Source: Limnoglobus roseus
Lineage (GTDB): Bacteria; Planctomycetota; Planctomycetia; Gemmatales; Gemmataceae
Reading direction: 5' to 3'
NCBI RefSeq assembly: GCF_008254045.1
Contig: NZ_CP042425.1
Coordinates: 6,014,001-6,078,000, forward strand
DNA: 64,000 nucleotides
The notes under the pieces are model-generated. The model had not been told where the DNA came from. It saw nothing but the letters and a program-made list of their open reading frames with translations, and did no database searches. A program made the position numbers and the translations under genes. Within the stretch, counting starts at the first letter, position 1; the number at the start of each line of letters is the position of its first letter. Below, piece after piece: positions 9,040 through 17,292 of the stretch.

Positions 9040-10341
9040 TCAACTCGACTCAATTTGTGCGTCGTCGGGCGATTCCGGTTCGGTCAGTTTTTCGACGCCG
9101 AGCCAGCGGATGAGCAGCGGCAGGGTTAGACCCTGGCCGACGAGCGTGGCGAAAATGACCCAGAACGTGATGAACAGGATCAGGTCGCGGCCGGGGAAGG
9201 GGAGGCCCTCGGCCGTCGCCTGCGGGAGCGCCAGCGCGGCCGCGAGGGAGACGACGCCCCGCATCCCCGTCCACGCCACCACCGCGACGTTCTGCCACCG
9301 CGGGGCTGGGGCGGCTTCCCCGAACAACTGGCGGTCGAACCACCGCGGGATGTACGCGCCGGGGAACACCCACACGATCCGCGCGCCGATGACCGCCGCC
9401 GAGATGGACGAGGCGAATAAGGCCAACTCCCCCGGCGAATAGCGGTCGCCGAGTTGGCCGAGCACGACCGGCAGTTGGAACCCGATCAGAATGAAGATGA
9501 GGCTGTTCAGTACGAACTCGACCATCTCCCACACCGCCCGCGCTTCCACGATCATCTCCGGGTCGAAGACCCGCGGGCACTGTTGGCCGACGATCAGGCC
9601 GGCCGTCACGACCGCCAGCACCCCAGAGACGTGCAGGTGCTCGGCGGCGAAGTACAGCGCGAACGGCGTGAGCAGCGTAATCGCGATGGTTAGCTTCGCG
9701 TCGGCGAGGTGGGTGCGGTTCAGCCAGCCGTGCAACCGCAGGACGAGCCACGCCCCGACGATGCCGACGGCGATGCCGCCCGCACTCACGAGGAAGAACG
9801 TCTGGCACCCCTCGCTCACCGAGAACGTACCGCCGACCACGCACCCCACGGCCATCCGGTAAATCACCAGGGCCGAGGCGTCGTTGACCAGGCTCTCGCC
9901 TTCCAGGATCGTCGTGACGATCTTCGACAGCTTCATCCGCTGCGTGATCGCGAGCGCGGCCACGGCGTCCGGCGGTGACACGATCGCGCCAAGCACGAAG
10001 CCGGCTTCCAGAGGCAGGCCGATCAGCCAATTCGCCAGGAACGCCACGACCGTCGCCGTGAACATCACGAGGCCCAGGGCCAGCAGTGAGATCGCGCGCA
10101 ATTGCAGGCGGAACGACTTCCACGGCGTGTTAAACGCGGCCGCGTACAACAGCGGCGGCAGGAAGAACATCATTACCAGGTTCGGGTCGAGTGGCGGCAG
10201 GGCGGGGGCCCACGGCTGGAGGCTGATGAGCAACCCGCCGATAACGAGCAGGATGGGGTACGGCATCCGCAGCCACCGGCCGAGCAGGCCGAGGGCAATG
10301 CAGACGGCCAAGAGGAGCAAGACGACTTCGTAAGAATGCAC
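9040..10341 (-). CDS. Na+/H+ antiporter, CPA1 (NhaP/NHE) family
   Basis: Inner-membrane cation/proton exchanger of 433 residues, normal for the family, with about 12 hydrophobic segments. Diagnostic motifs are FFLPPLLYAAAF (59-70), SPPDAVA (122-128), whose Asp belongs to the ion-binding ND/DD site, and EGESLVNDAS (147-156). The C-terminal tail is very short, so the regulatory cytoplasmic domain seen in many NhaP proteins is missing. The ATG at 10341 has a strong GGAGG site seven bases upstream. The gene is divergent from the NHL-repeat gene at 10445; 58 bp separate its stop from the HEAT-gene start. Confidence 0.9.
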   Translation of the reverse strand: MHSYEVVLLLLAVCIALGLLGRWLRMPYPILLVIGGLLISLQPWAPALPPLDPNLVMMFFLPPLLYAAAFNTPWKSFRLQLRAISLLALGLVMFTATVVAFLANWLIGLPLEAGFVLGAIVSPPDAVAALAITQRMKLSKIVTTILEGESLVNDASALVIYRMAVGCVVGGTFSVSEGCQTFFLVSAGGIAVGIVGAWLVLRLHGWLNRTHLADAKLTIAITLLTPFALYFAAEHLHVSGVLAVVTAGLIVGQQCPRVFDPEMIVEARAVWEMVEFVLNSLIFILIGFQLPVVLGQLGDRYSPGELALFASSISAAVIGARIVWVFPGAYIPRWFDRQLFGEAAPAPRWQNVAVVAWTGMRGVVSLAAALALPQATAEGLPFPGRDLILFITFWVIFATLVGQGLTLPLLIRWLGVEKLTEPESPDDAQIESS

Positions 10342-10386
10342 GCACGGCCTCCGGAACGCGATGAGGACGAGATACGGAATCGGCGA

Positions 10387-10415
10387 TTGACACGCTACGG
10401 GCCGCCGCCTACCCT
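10387..10415 (+). promoter_or_regulatory. promoter of the NHL-repeat gene
   Basis: A perfect TTGACA (10387-10392), a 17-bp spacer and TACCCT (10410-10415). The ATG at 10445 lies 29 bases after the -10 box. The -35 box is consensus; the -10 box is moderate. Confidence 0.5.
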
Positions 10416-10444
10416 CACTCCAACCTTCCTCGACGGGTCGTCAA

Positions 10445-11488
10445 ATGCGCCACACCCTTGCCCTCGTGCTCAGTTTCGCCACCCTCAGCACCGGGGCGGC
10501 GGCCGACAAGATTATTCTGGCCCACGCCCCGGAAGAGAAGCTGGTCGCCCCGTTCGCGGTCACGTTCACGGCCGACGGTACCCTCTACTTCGTCGAAATG
10601 GAGAAGGGTCAGCGGCTCCGCAAGATCGTGAACGGTGCGGTCGTCACCGTCGCGGGGACCGGCGACAAGGGAAACGACGGCGACGGCGGCAAGGGTCTGA
10701 TGGCCAAGTTCAACGGGCTGCACCACTTGATCGCCGGGCCTGACGACCTCATTTACCTGGCCGACACGTTCAACAACCGCGTCCGCACGTTCGACCCGAA
10801 GGCCGGGATGATCTCGAAGTACGCGGGCACGGGTGAGAAGGGGTTCGCCGGGGACGGTGGGCCAGCCGACGACGCCAAGTTCGGCGGCGTCCACTGCCTC
10901 GATCTCGACAAGTCGCGGGCCAACCTCTACCTGACCGATCTCGACAACCGCCGGATTCGCAAGTTGGACCTGAAGACGCGAACCGTGACGACCGTGGCGG
11001 GCAACGGGCAAAAGGGCGTGCCGAAGGACGGCGAGAAGGCCGTCGATCAACCGCTCGCCGACCCCCGCGCCGCCGTCGTCGATTCCCAGGGCCGCATCTA
11101 CATCCTGGAACGCGGCGGCCACGCGCTGCGGGTCGTGGACGAGAAGGGATTGATCCGCACCGTGGCCGGCACCGGTAAGGCGGGGGCTGCGGGGTTGGGT
11201 GGGCCGGCGCTGAAGGCCGCGATGAACGGGCCGAAACACCTGTGCGTCGACACCGACGGCTCTGTGCTGATCGCGGACACCGAGAACCATCGGATCGTGC
11301 GGTACTCGCCCAAGACGGAGAAACTCGACCTTGTGGCCGGCACCGGCAAGAAGGGATCGGCCGGCGTCGGCGGCGACCCGGCGGCCGTTGAACTGAGCCA
11401 ACCGCACGGCGTGACCGTTCAGCCGAAGACCAACATCATCTTCATCGCCGACAGCAGTAACAACCGAATCTTGAAAATCGTGAAGTGA
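10445..11488 (+). CDS. secreted NHL-repeat beta-propeller protein
   Basis: Exported protein of 347 residues; the signal peptide MRHTLALVLSFATLSTGAAA probably ends before DK. The rest is a run of NHL repeats with the recurring pattern G(T/N)G-x-KG-(x)-GDGG followed by IYLADTFNNRVR-type strands, for example LIYLADTFNNRVRTFDPKAG and VLIADTENHRIVRYSPKTEK, which should close into a six-bladed propeller. NHL propellers bind proteins or sugars or scaffold complexes; a catalytic role cannot be claimed here. It ends at 11488, only 4 bp from the stop of the convergent RidA gene, so there is no room for a separate terminator. Confidence 0.85.
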   Translation: MRHTLALVLSFATLSTGAAADKIILAHAPEEKLVAPFAVTFTADGTLYFVEMEKGQRLRKIVNGAVVTVAGTGDKGNDGDGGKGLMAKFNGLHHLIAGPDDLIYLADTFNNRVRTFDPKAGMISKYAGTGEKGFAGDGGPADDAKFGGVHCLDLDKSRANLYLTDLDNRRIRKLDLKTRTVTTVAGNGQKGVPKDGEKAVDQPLADPRAAVVDSQGRIYILERGGHALRVVDEKGLIRTVAGTGKAGAAGLGGPALKAAMNGPKHLCVDTDGSVLIADTENHRIVRYSPKTEKLDLVAGTGKKGSAGVGGDPAAVELSQPHGVTVQPKTNIIFIADSSNNRILKIVK

Positions 11489-11492
11489 CCGC

Positions 11493-11882
11493 TCACCCGT
11501 TCGGGATGACCGCGTCCGCCTCGATTTCGACGAGCATTTCGGGGTCGATGAGCTTACTCACTTCGACCATCGCCGTCGCCGGGCGGGCCGTGCCGAAGAC
11601 TTCGCCGTGAGCCTTGCCGACAACTTCCCAGTCGGCCATTCGGGTCATGTAGATGCGCGTGCGGACCACGTGTTCCGGCTTCGCCCCGGCCTTTTCCAGT
11701 GCCGACACGATCGTCTTCAGCGTCTGAACCGCCTGGGCGTAAGCGTCACCCTTGCCGACGAGGCCGTCCGGCGTGGCCGCCGTACAACCGGAGACGTATA
11801 CGAACGGCCCGACGCGGACCGCCCGCGAATAGCCGATGATCGGTTCCCACTTGCCGCCGGTGCTGATGTTCTGACGTTCCAC
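11493..11882 (-). CDS. RidA family (YjgF/UK114) enamine/imine deaminase
   Basis: Small trimeric cytoplasmic enzyme that hydrolyses reactive enamines and imines produced by PLP enzymes. The 129-residue length is typical. Family blocks are IGYSRAVRVGPFVYVSGCTA, the central QAVQTLKTIVSALEKAGAKPEHVVRTRIYMTRM with the Arg used for substrate carboxylate binding (VRTRIY), and the final MVEVSKLIDPEMLVEIEADAV. The start is a GTG at 11882 because GAGGAG lies six bases before it; that site sits next to the stop of the HAD gene 12 bp upstream, so the two are probably translationally coupled. It is the last gene of the adaptor operon. Confidence 0.9.
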   Translation of the reverse strand: MERQNISTGGKWEPIIGYSRAVRVGPFVYVSGCTAATPDGLVGKGDAYAQAVQTLKTIVSALEKAGAKPEHVVRTRIYMTRMADWEVVGKAHGEVFGTARPATAMVEVSKLIDPEMLVEIEADAVIPNG

Positions 11883-11894
11883 GGGTGACTCCTC

Positions 11895-12536
11895 TCAGGA
11901 TGGGATCAACTTCGCGATTTCCGTGAACTCTTTCAAGAGGTGGTCCGGTCGAGCCGCCTCCAAATCCTCGCGGCTCGATGCCCCGCCGAGCACGACCCAC
12001 CCCGGCACGCCGGCCGCCTTCGCGACTTCCACGTCGATGACCATGTCGCCGACGTAGACCGTCTCGGCGGCCGGCACGCCGAGGCGACGCATCGCCTCGA
12101 CCAGCATGGCGGGGTCGGGCTTGGGGATCCCCACGTCGTCGGGGCCGAGGATTTCGTCGAAGAGATGGCCAAGCTTCAAGTCCCGCACGAGCGCTTTCGT
12201 GAACTCGGTGCGCTTGTTGCTACAAACGGCGAGCCGGATGCCGCGGGCGTGAAGTTCTTCGAGCGTGGGGAGTACCCCGGGGAAGAGTCGCGTGCCGGCG
12301 GCCATGACGGAGGGGTGGTGGTCGCGGTACGCGGCCACCGCCGCCGCGGGCGGGGCGTTCGGCACCAGGTTTTCCATCAGATTCGTGAGGCCCAGCCCGA
12401 CATAGGAGCGGACGGTGTCTTCCGCCAGGGCGGGCAGGCCGTAGAGTTGCCGGACGTGGTTGGTGCTGGCGGTGATGGCGACGAAGCTGTCGGCCAGCGT
12501 GCCGTCGAAGTCGAAAAGGGCGGCGCGAATCGGCAT
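11895..12536 (-). CDS. HAD-superfamily phosphatase, phosphoglycolate-phosphatase-like
   Basis: Soluble Mg2+-dependent phosphatase of 213 residues. HAD motif I is FDFDGTLADS (nucleophile and acid/base Asp), motif II is in LAVCSNKR, the motif III Lys is near GIPKPDPAML, and motif IV is VYVGDMVIDVEVAKAAG. A helical cap follows motif I, as in Gph/PpaX-type enzymes, so phosphoglycolate, pyrophosphate or a sugar phosphate are possible substrates. The frame runs further upstream, but the ATG at 12536 has GGGAGGA five bases before it and gives the standard N-terminus MPIRAALFDFDG. It lies 52 bp downstream of the M50/HlyD gene and 12 bp upstream of RidA. Confidence 0.88.
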   Translation of the reverse strand: MPIRAALFDFDGTLADSFVAITASTNHVRQLYGLPALAEDTVRSYVGLGLTNLMENLVPNAPPAAAVAAYRDHHPSVMAAGTRLFPGVLPTLEELHARGIRLAVCSNKRTEFTKALVRDLKLGHLFDEILGPDDVGIPKPDPAMLVEAMRRLGVPAAETVYVGDMVIDVEVAKAAGVPGWVVLGGASSREDLEAARPDHLLKEFTEIAKLIPS

Positions 12537-12588
12537 CGGTTCCTCCCGGATGCCGGTCATCTTACGACCCGCCCGCCCCCGCGGAATC

Positions 12589-14832
12589 TCAATAAAGGCC
12601 GATGTCCAGGGCCGACGAGATGAACCGCCCGACCCACCACGCCCCCGTCCGCCACTGACAGTGGACCTTCGCGTGCACCAGTGCACCCGGCCGAACGGTC
12701 GCGTCCGGGTCGGTGAGTTCGGCTTCGATCAGGTACGTCTGTGCGAGCGGCGTCGTTTCCTGGCCGTTCTCACCGGCCGGCTTGACCGCCAGTGGGCCGC
12801 CGCCGCGTTGCGTCAGGGCTACGGGCACCTGCTTCGCGTCCGAGTCCGGCAGGCGGAGGAGGCGGCCCTTGAAGATGCGGTCCGTTCGGCCCTTCACGTA
12901 GAAGGAGACGAACAGCCCTTCCTTCGTTTGGTCGTCCTTCAAGAGCCGGTAGTCGTTGGCCGAGACGGGGATTTTGACGATCAGCCGCGTCGGGTCGCCG
13001 ACGGTGCAGACCGGCTTCTGGTCCTGGAAGTTGCGGTCGTACTGTTTCCCGAGGTCGGTCGGCCGCGGCAAGCCCATGACGACGCCGTCCCGCGGGGCCT
13101 TCAGTTCCCGCAAGTCGTCGGCCCGCCGCTTCAGTTCGATGAGCTTGCGCTCGGACTGGCGGGCCGTCTCGCGTTGCTCGGCTTCCTGCCCCTTGATTTG
13201 GGCCGCGGACGCAACGGGGATGTTCTTCTCGCCGAGTTGTTGGGACAGGTCGTCGGCGATCTGCTGACTTCGCAGCATCTCCGTGCGGGTCTTCGTGATT
13301 TCTTCGGCGAGTTGTTGGCTGACGAACCGGGCGATGACTTGGCCGCGGACGACGGTCTGCCCTTCCGTCACTTCCAAGCGGTCGAGGTACGCCGGTTCGG
13401 TCAGCCCGACCGACTCGCCGTGGTCGGGGTGGATCGAAACGAGGCCGGTGTCCCGCACGCGGCTAATCGGCAGCGGTACGAGGAAGAACGTGGCCAACAG
13501 GCCGGCAAAGATCGTAAGCGTGATGTAGACCCGCTTCGCTTTCATGTCTGGCAACCGCCCCCGGTGACGTACGTTTTTGACCATCCGAACGACCGGCCAG
13601 ACGAACATGCTGACCAGGGACAGGATGGCGACCATGTGCGAGATGACGCGGAGCTTCGGCCCCAAGAAGTCGGACAGCATCCAGATGATGCTGAAGGTCA
13701 CCACCCAGCGGTAGACCCAACTGCAGACCGCGTAGCCGATGAACAGCACCTTCCGCGTCGGGGCCATGTACGGCTCCGGCGGGACTTCGATGCCGAGGCC
13801 GCGGTCGAGGAAGGCGTTCGTGATGTACCGGTTCGATCGGTCCCGGAGGTTCGGGATTTCCAACCAGTCAGCCATGATGTAGTAGCCGTCGAACCGCATC
13901 AGCGGGTTCGCGTTGAAGAAGAACGTGCTCACGCTACAGAGCGTCATCAGGCAGAGCGCAATATTGTTCACTACCGGCAGGTGGGGCGTGTACCACCAGA
14001 CGAAGGTGCTGAGGGCCGCGATGATCAGTTCGACGTAAATCCCGGCGAAGCTGATGATGATCCGTTTCCACTTGTCGCTGATCGTCCAGGCGTCGGTGAC
14101 GTTGCAATAGAGCGCGGGCGACAGGCACATGAGCAGAACGCCCATCTCGTGGCACTCACCGCCGAACGCCTTACAACTGAGGCCGTGGCCGAACTCGTGG
14201 ATGACCTTCACCACGCCGAGCGAAATCCACAGGTACAACACCGAGTTGAACGAGAAGAACTCGTGGTAGGCCGGCAGCTTGTCATAGAAGGTCTGGAAGT
14301 GCAGCATCACGTGGAACACGGCCGCCAGCATGAGGCTGCACGACGCGACGAAGAACGGTGCCGTGAAGATCCACCACAAGAAACTGTACATCCACGTCAG
14401 GATGCGGTCCGGGTCGAAGACCGGGATCTTCCAGTAGAGGATGCTTGAGATCGCGGCCAGTCGCTTCGTCCGCCGTTGCTTGGCGCGGCGTTCGAAGAGG
14501 TGCTTGCCGGTGCCGACGGTCTCGCTCTGCACGAGGCCGGCGGTGATGAGCTGCCGGGCGAAGCCTTCCAGGTCGTTGTACTCCAGCCGGTGCGGCTTGA
14601 ACTCTTCCTCGAATCGGCCCTTCACCTCTTCCATGGTGTGGGTGCCGTTGAAGAGGCTGAAGACGAAGAACTCCTGCCGGTTGAAGCGGTAGTACCGCAG
14701 GCAGACCGGGTCCTTCACGACGTGGTAGACCTTGCCCTCGTAACGCTGTTCGGTGATCTGCAAGTCCGGGCGGGTGCGCAGGCGCACGGCCTTGCGGCGT
14801 TCGACCGGGTTGTTCAGAAGCGCGGTGTCCAT
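12589..14832 (-). CDS. PqqD-like / site-2 protease (M50) / HlyD membrane-fusion protein
   Basis: A 747-residue multidomain membrane protein. Residues about 17-100 look like a PqqD-type winged helix (LRTRPDLQIT, NGTHTMEEVKGRFEEEF, LEGFARQLITAGLV), a fold used to bind peptide leaders. Residues about 140-430 hold several membrane segments with the zinc motif HEFGH (about 212-216) and NPLMRFDGYY (about 308-317), the two signatures of site-2 proteases. After a further membrane segment the C-terminal 280 residues are a HlyD adaptor: GLVSIHPDHGESVGL, a coiled coil, and the second lipoyl half around LRELKAPRDGVVMGLP. It is the third gene of the minus-strand adaptor operon, 81 bp after the WD40 lipoprotein. 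No ATPase is encoded nearby, and the protease substrate is unknown. Confidence 0.85.
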   Translation of the reverse strand: MDTALLNNPVERRKAVRLRTRPDLQITEQRYEGKVYHVVKDPVCLRYYRFNRQEFFVFSLFNGTHTMEEVKGRFEEEFKPHRLEYNDLEGFARQLITAGLVQSETVGTGKHLFERRAKQRRTKRLAAISSILYWKIPVFDPDRILTWMYSFLWWIFTAPFFVASCSLMLAAVFHVMLHFQTFYDKLPAYHEFFSFNSVLYLWISLGVVKVIHEFGHGLSCKAFGGECHEMGVLLMCLSPALYCNVTDAWTISDKWKRIIISFAGIYVELIIAALSTFVWWYTPHLPVVNNIALCLMTLCSVSTFFFNANPLMRFDGYYIMADWLEIPNLRDRSNRYITNAFLDRGLGIEVPPEPYMAPTRKVLFIGYAVCSWVYRWVVTFSIIWMLSDFLGPKLRVISHMVAILSLVSMFVWPVVRMVKNVRHRGRLPDMKAKRVYITLTIFAGLLATFFLVPLPISRVRDTGLVSIHPDHGESVGLTEPAYLDRLEVTEGQTVVRGQVIARFVSQQLAEEITKTRTEMLRSQQIADDLSQQLGEKNIPVASAAQIKGQEAEQRETARQSERKLIELKRRADDLRELKAPRDGVVMGLPRPTDLGKQYDRNFQDQKPVCTVGDPTRLIVKIPVSANDYRLLKDDQTKEGLFVSFYVKGRTDRIFKGRLLRLPDSDAKQVPVALTQRGGGPLAVKPAGENGQETTPLAQTYLIEAELTDPDATVRPGALVHAKVHCQWRTGAWWVGRFISSALDIGLY

Positions 14833-14913
14833 GACGATTCGTCTGCCGAAGGGGAAGGGCCGGGAGGGCGCTCGCGGGGGCAGGGTTGGAGAACCCCGCC
14901 CCCGCGGCAGACG

Positions 14914-17142
14914 TTACTTCGGCTTACCTTCGTGCATCGGTATCGCGGGCACGACCACCGGCGGGAACCGCTCCACGCCGGTGCCGCTCGCGGGCACGAC
15001 CGCCGAGGCCGGCAGCACGCCGCCGGCCGGCACGACAACGCTCATTGGAACTTTGGGTTCCATCGGCACGATCGCGGTCGCGTTCCCGGCGACGGGCGGG
15101 GCGGCGACTTCGCTCGGCTTCACGATGATCGTGGCCGACGACTTGTCTTGCAGCACCGTGCCCGCGTCCGTGCCCCGGTCGATGACGACCGTCACGCGGA
15201 AGGTGCGGGCGTCGTTCGGGATCACGGCCGTCACCTGACCGGTTCGCTCCTTGTTCTTCTGGCTGAGAACCGAGGCCGTCCAGACGTGAACGCTGCCGGA
15301 CTGTGTGCCGGTCACGACGAACCAGTTCGCCCCTTCCGGGCCGAAGGCCGCACACGTGGGCGTCATGTGGCCGGGCACCACCAGGCGCGTCCGCTCCGAA
15401 CCGCGGCCGCCGGGCATCGGCGTCGTCCAGAGTTGGAGTTCGCCCTTAATGTCGCCGTCGCCGCCGGCCGTGAGGACGAGCGCGTCGTCCGGGGAGAACA
15501 GGGCGAGGGTTCCGAACCGGGCCGCGGGGCCGTTGTTCTGAACATTACCGATCGACAGGCCGGTCGCGAGGCTGATCACGTCAATGCGGCCGTCGTCCTG
15601 GTCGAACAGCGCCCGGCCGCCCTTCGAGGAAACGCCAAGGACGTCGACGTTCCCCTTACGGTGGTCGATGGTCCGCTCGATGCTCGCCGCCTTGTCGCCG
15701 ACCTTCCAAACTCGCATCGCCCGGTCGCGGGAAACCGTGACGAGCGTCGATTGCGGGGTGAACCGCACCGAGGTGAAGCCGTCCTTGAAGTCGCCGGCGA
15801 GGGTGTAGAGCTTCTTGCCGTCGGCGACATTCCAAATGAAGACTTCCCGGCCCGCCGCCGTGGCGAGGAAGCGGCCGTCGGGGCTGAACGACATGGAGGC
15901 CACGCTGGTGCCGTGGGCCTCGTCGAGTTCCTTCATCGGCTTGTTGCTGATCTTTTCCAGGTTCGACAGGTCCCACAGACGGACCTTGCCGTCCTCGCCG
16001 CCGGTCGCCAGGACGTGCTTCGTCACCTTCTCGCCGGTCACCGCGAGGGAGCGAACACCCTGGGCTTCCGGGGGGAGCGACAACAGCGAAGACTTCGGTT
16101 GCGTACCGGCGGGCGGGAATGCGTCCCAGATCGAGACGGTATTGTCGAGGCTGCCCGAGACGATCATCGGCCGCCCCGCGTGAGCCGTGACGACGACCGC
16201 GGTAACGCTTTGGCGGTGGGGGAACATCTGGCCGAACTTCATGTCCGGGCCGACCGGCACGGACGGCTCGACCGAGACCTTCATCCCGGGTCGGACGAGG
16301 GCCGCGTTTTGCGATTCGAGGATGCCTTCGACGCGCACGTCTTCGGTCGAGAGGACTTCCATGATCGGGTCGCCGGCCTTCACGAACTCGCCCGGCTCAC
16401 GCATGAGTTTGGTGATGATGCCGCCGTCCTTGCTCCGCGAGCGGTGGCGGAACCGCAGGGCGTCAGCCCGCTTCTCGTCCCCCTCGGCCTTGACCTTTTC
16501 CTTCTGCGACTGAGCCACGTTTTCCAGGTACCGGGCGTACGTCGCTTCGAGTTGGATGAGTTCGAGAGGCGACGCGGCCCCGCCGAGCTTCTTCATCGTG
16601 CTGACTTGTTCGAGGATTTTGTCGGCCGCCTTTTTCGCCTCACCAATGGCGATCACGCACGCCTCGCTGACCTTCCGGCTGGCCTCCGATTGCACGCGAG
16701 CGTCGAGGTCGTCGAGAACGCACACGACCGAGTTCCCGGCGATGCGGTCGCCTTCGCGGAGTCGCTTGTATGGGACGGCGTGGGCCATGTCGGCGCTCTC
16801 GAACATCAGCGTGCCGTCGTCCGGCTTGAACGCCGTGCCGGGCGCGAGCGGGACGCCAATGACTTCGATGTTGCCGTCCACGAGGGCCGAGATGAGCTGC
16901 TTCTTGTCGAGCCGCACGACGGAGTTCGGGACGATGATTTCTGCCGTCGCGGCCGTCGCCGGGGCCACGGGTTCCGGGGGATCGCCCGGCTTGTAGAGCA
17001 GGCTGCCGATTTCGACGGCCGGTGTCTTCTCACTCGTGCCGGTGGCGTTCGACGGGTTCTTGACGTTGCGGTCGCCGTCACAGGCGCTCAGTGCCAGGCA
17101 GCTCAGACCCGTAGCCGTTTTCAGAATCCAGCGACGATTCAT
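14914..17142 (-). CDS. lipoprotein HlyD-type adaptor with an inserted WD40 propeller
   Basis: A 742-residue exported protein. The signal sequence ends in a lipobox, LALSAC, so it is probably lipid-anchored at Cys20 or 21. Residues about 60-290 follow the membrane-fusion pattern: lipoyl-like strand, a coiled coil rich in Lys/Glu/Ala, then GGIITKLMREPGEFVKAGDPI and VRVEGILESQNAALVRPGM. From about 295 to 590 comes a WD40 propeller (MIVSGSLDNTVSIWD, LATGGEDGKVRLWD, FLATAAGREVFIWN, VTVSRDRAMRVW). The last 150 residues are an adaptor-like strand region and a Pro/Val-rich tail. GAGGA lies seven bases before the ATG. It sits between the GAF-HlyD gene (150 bp upstream) and the M50 fusion (81 bp downstream). 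Confidence 0.83.
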   Translation of the reverse strand: MNRRWILKTATGLSCLALSACDGDRNVKNPSNATGTSEKTPAVEIGSLLYKPGDPPEPVAPATAATAEIIVPNSVVRLDKKQLISALVDGNIEVIGVPLAPGTAFKPDDGTLMFESADMAHAVPYKRLREGDRIAGNSVVCVLDDLDARVQSEASRKVSEACVIAIGEAKKAADKILEQVSTMKKLGGAASPLELIQLEATYARYLENVAQSQKEKVKAEGDEKRADALRFRHRSRSKDGGIITKLMREPGEFVKAGDPIMEVLSTEDVRVEGILESQNAALVRPGMKVSVEPSVPVGPDMKFGQMFPHRQSVTAVVVTAHAGRPMIVSGSLDNTVSIWDAFPPAGTQPKSSLLSLPPEAQGVRSLAVTGEKVTKHVLATGGEDGKVRLWDLSNLEKISNKPMKELDEAHGTSVASMSFSPDGRFLATAAGREVFIWNVADGKKLYTLAGDFKDGFTSVRFTPQSTLVTVSRDRAMRVWKVGDKAASIERTIDHRKGNVDVLGVSSKGGRALFDQDDGRIDVISLATGLSIGNVQNNGPAARFGTLALFSPDDALVLTAGGDGDIKGELQLWTTPMPGGRGSERTRLVVPGHMTPTCAAFGPEGANWFVVTGTQSGSVHVWTASVLSQKNKERTGQVTAVIPNDARTFRVTVVIDRGTDAGTVLQDKSSATIIVKPSEVAAPPVAGNATAIVPMEPKVPMSVVVPAGGVLPASAVVPASGTGVERFPPVVVPAIPMHEGKPK

Positions 17143-17292
17143 GACAAAATCCTCGACGAAAGATGGTGTGCCCGAAACGGGCGGTTGTAGTAGGGGTGGC
17201 CGTCGGGGTAGTAACTCTGCGGTGCAGGCCGATGGCCGGGACTTCGCGGTAGCCGACGGCCCGCGACCCGGATGGGGCGCGGGCGGACGCTG

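Noticed and set aside
7268..9043. The upstream in-frame extension of glyS (to 9043)
   Set aside because: The frame happens to stay open opposite and across the HEAT gene, but the text is Arg/Gly/Pro-rich without motifs, and the glycyl-tRNA synthetase N-terminus is at 7267.
12460..14448. A 662-codon open frame on the plus strand opposite the M50/HlyD gene
   Set aside because: High G+C content gives long antisense frames throughout this window. The minus-strand frame has HEFGH, membrane segments and HlyD motifs; the plus-strand text is Arg/Asp/Val low complexity without motifs.
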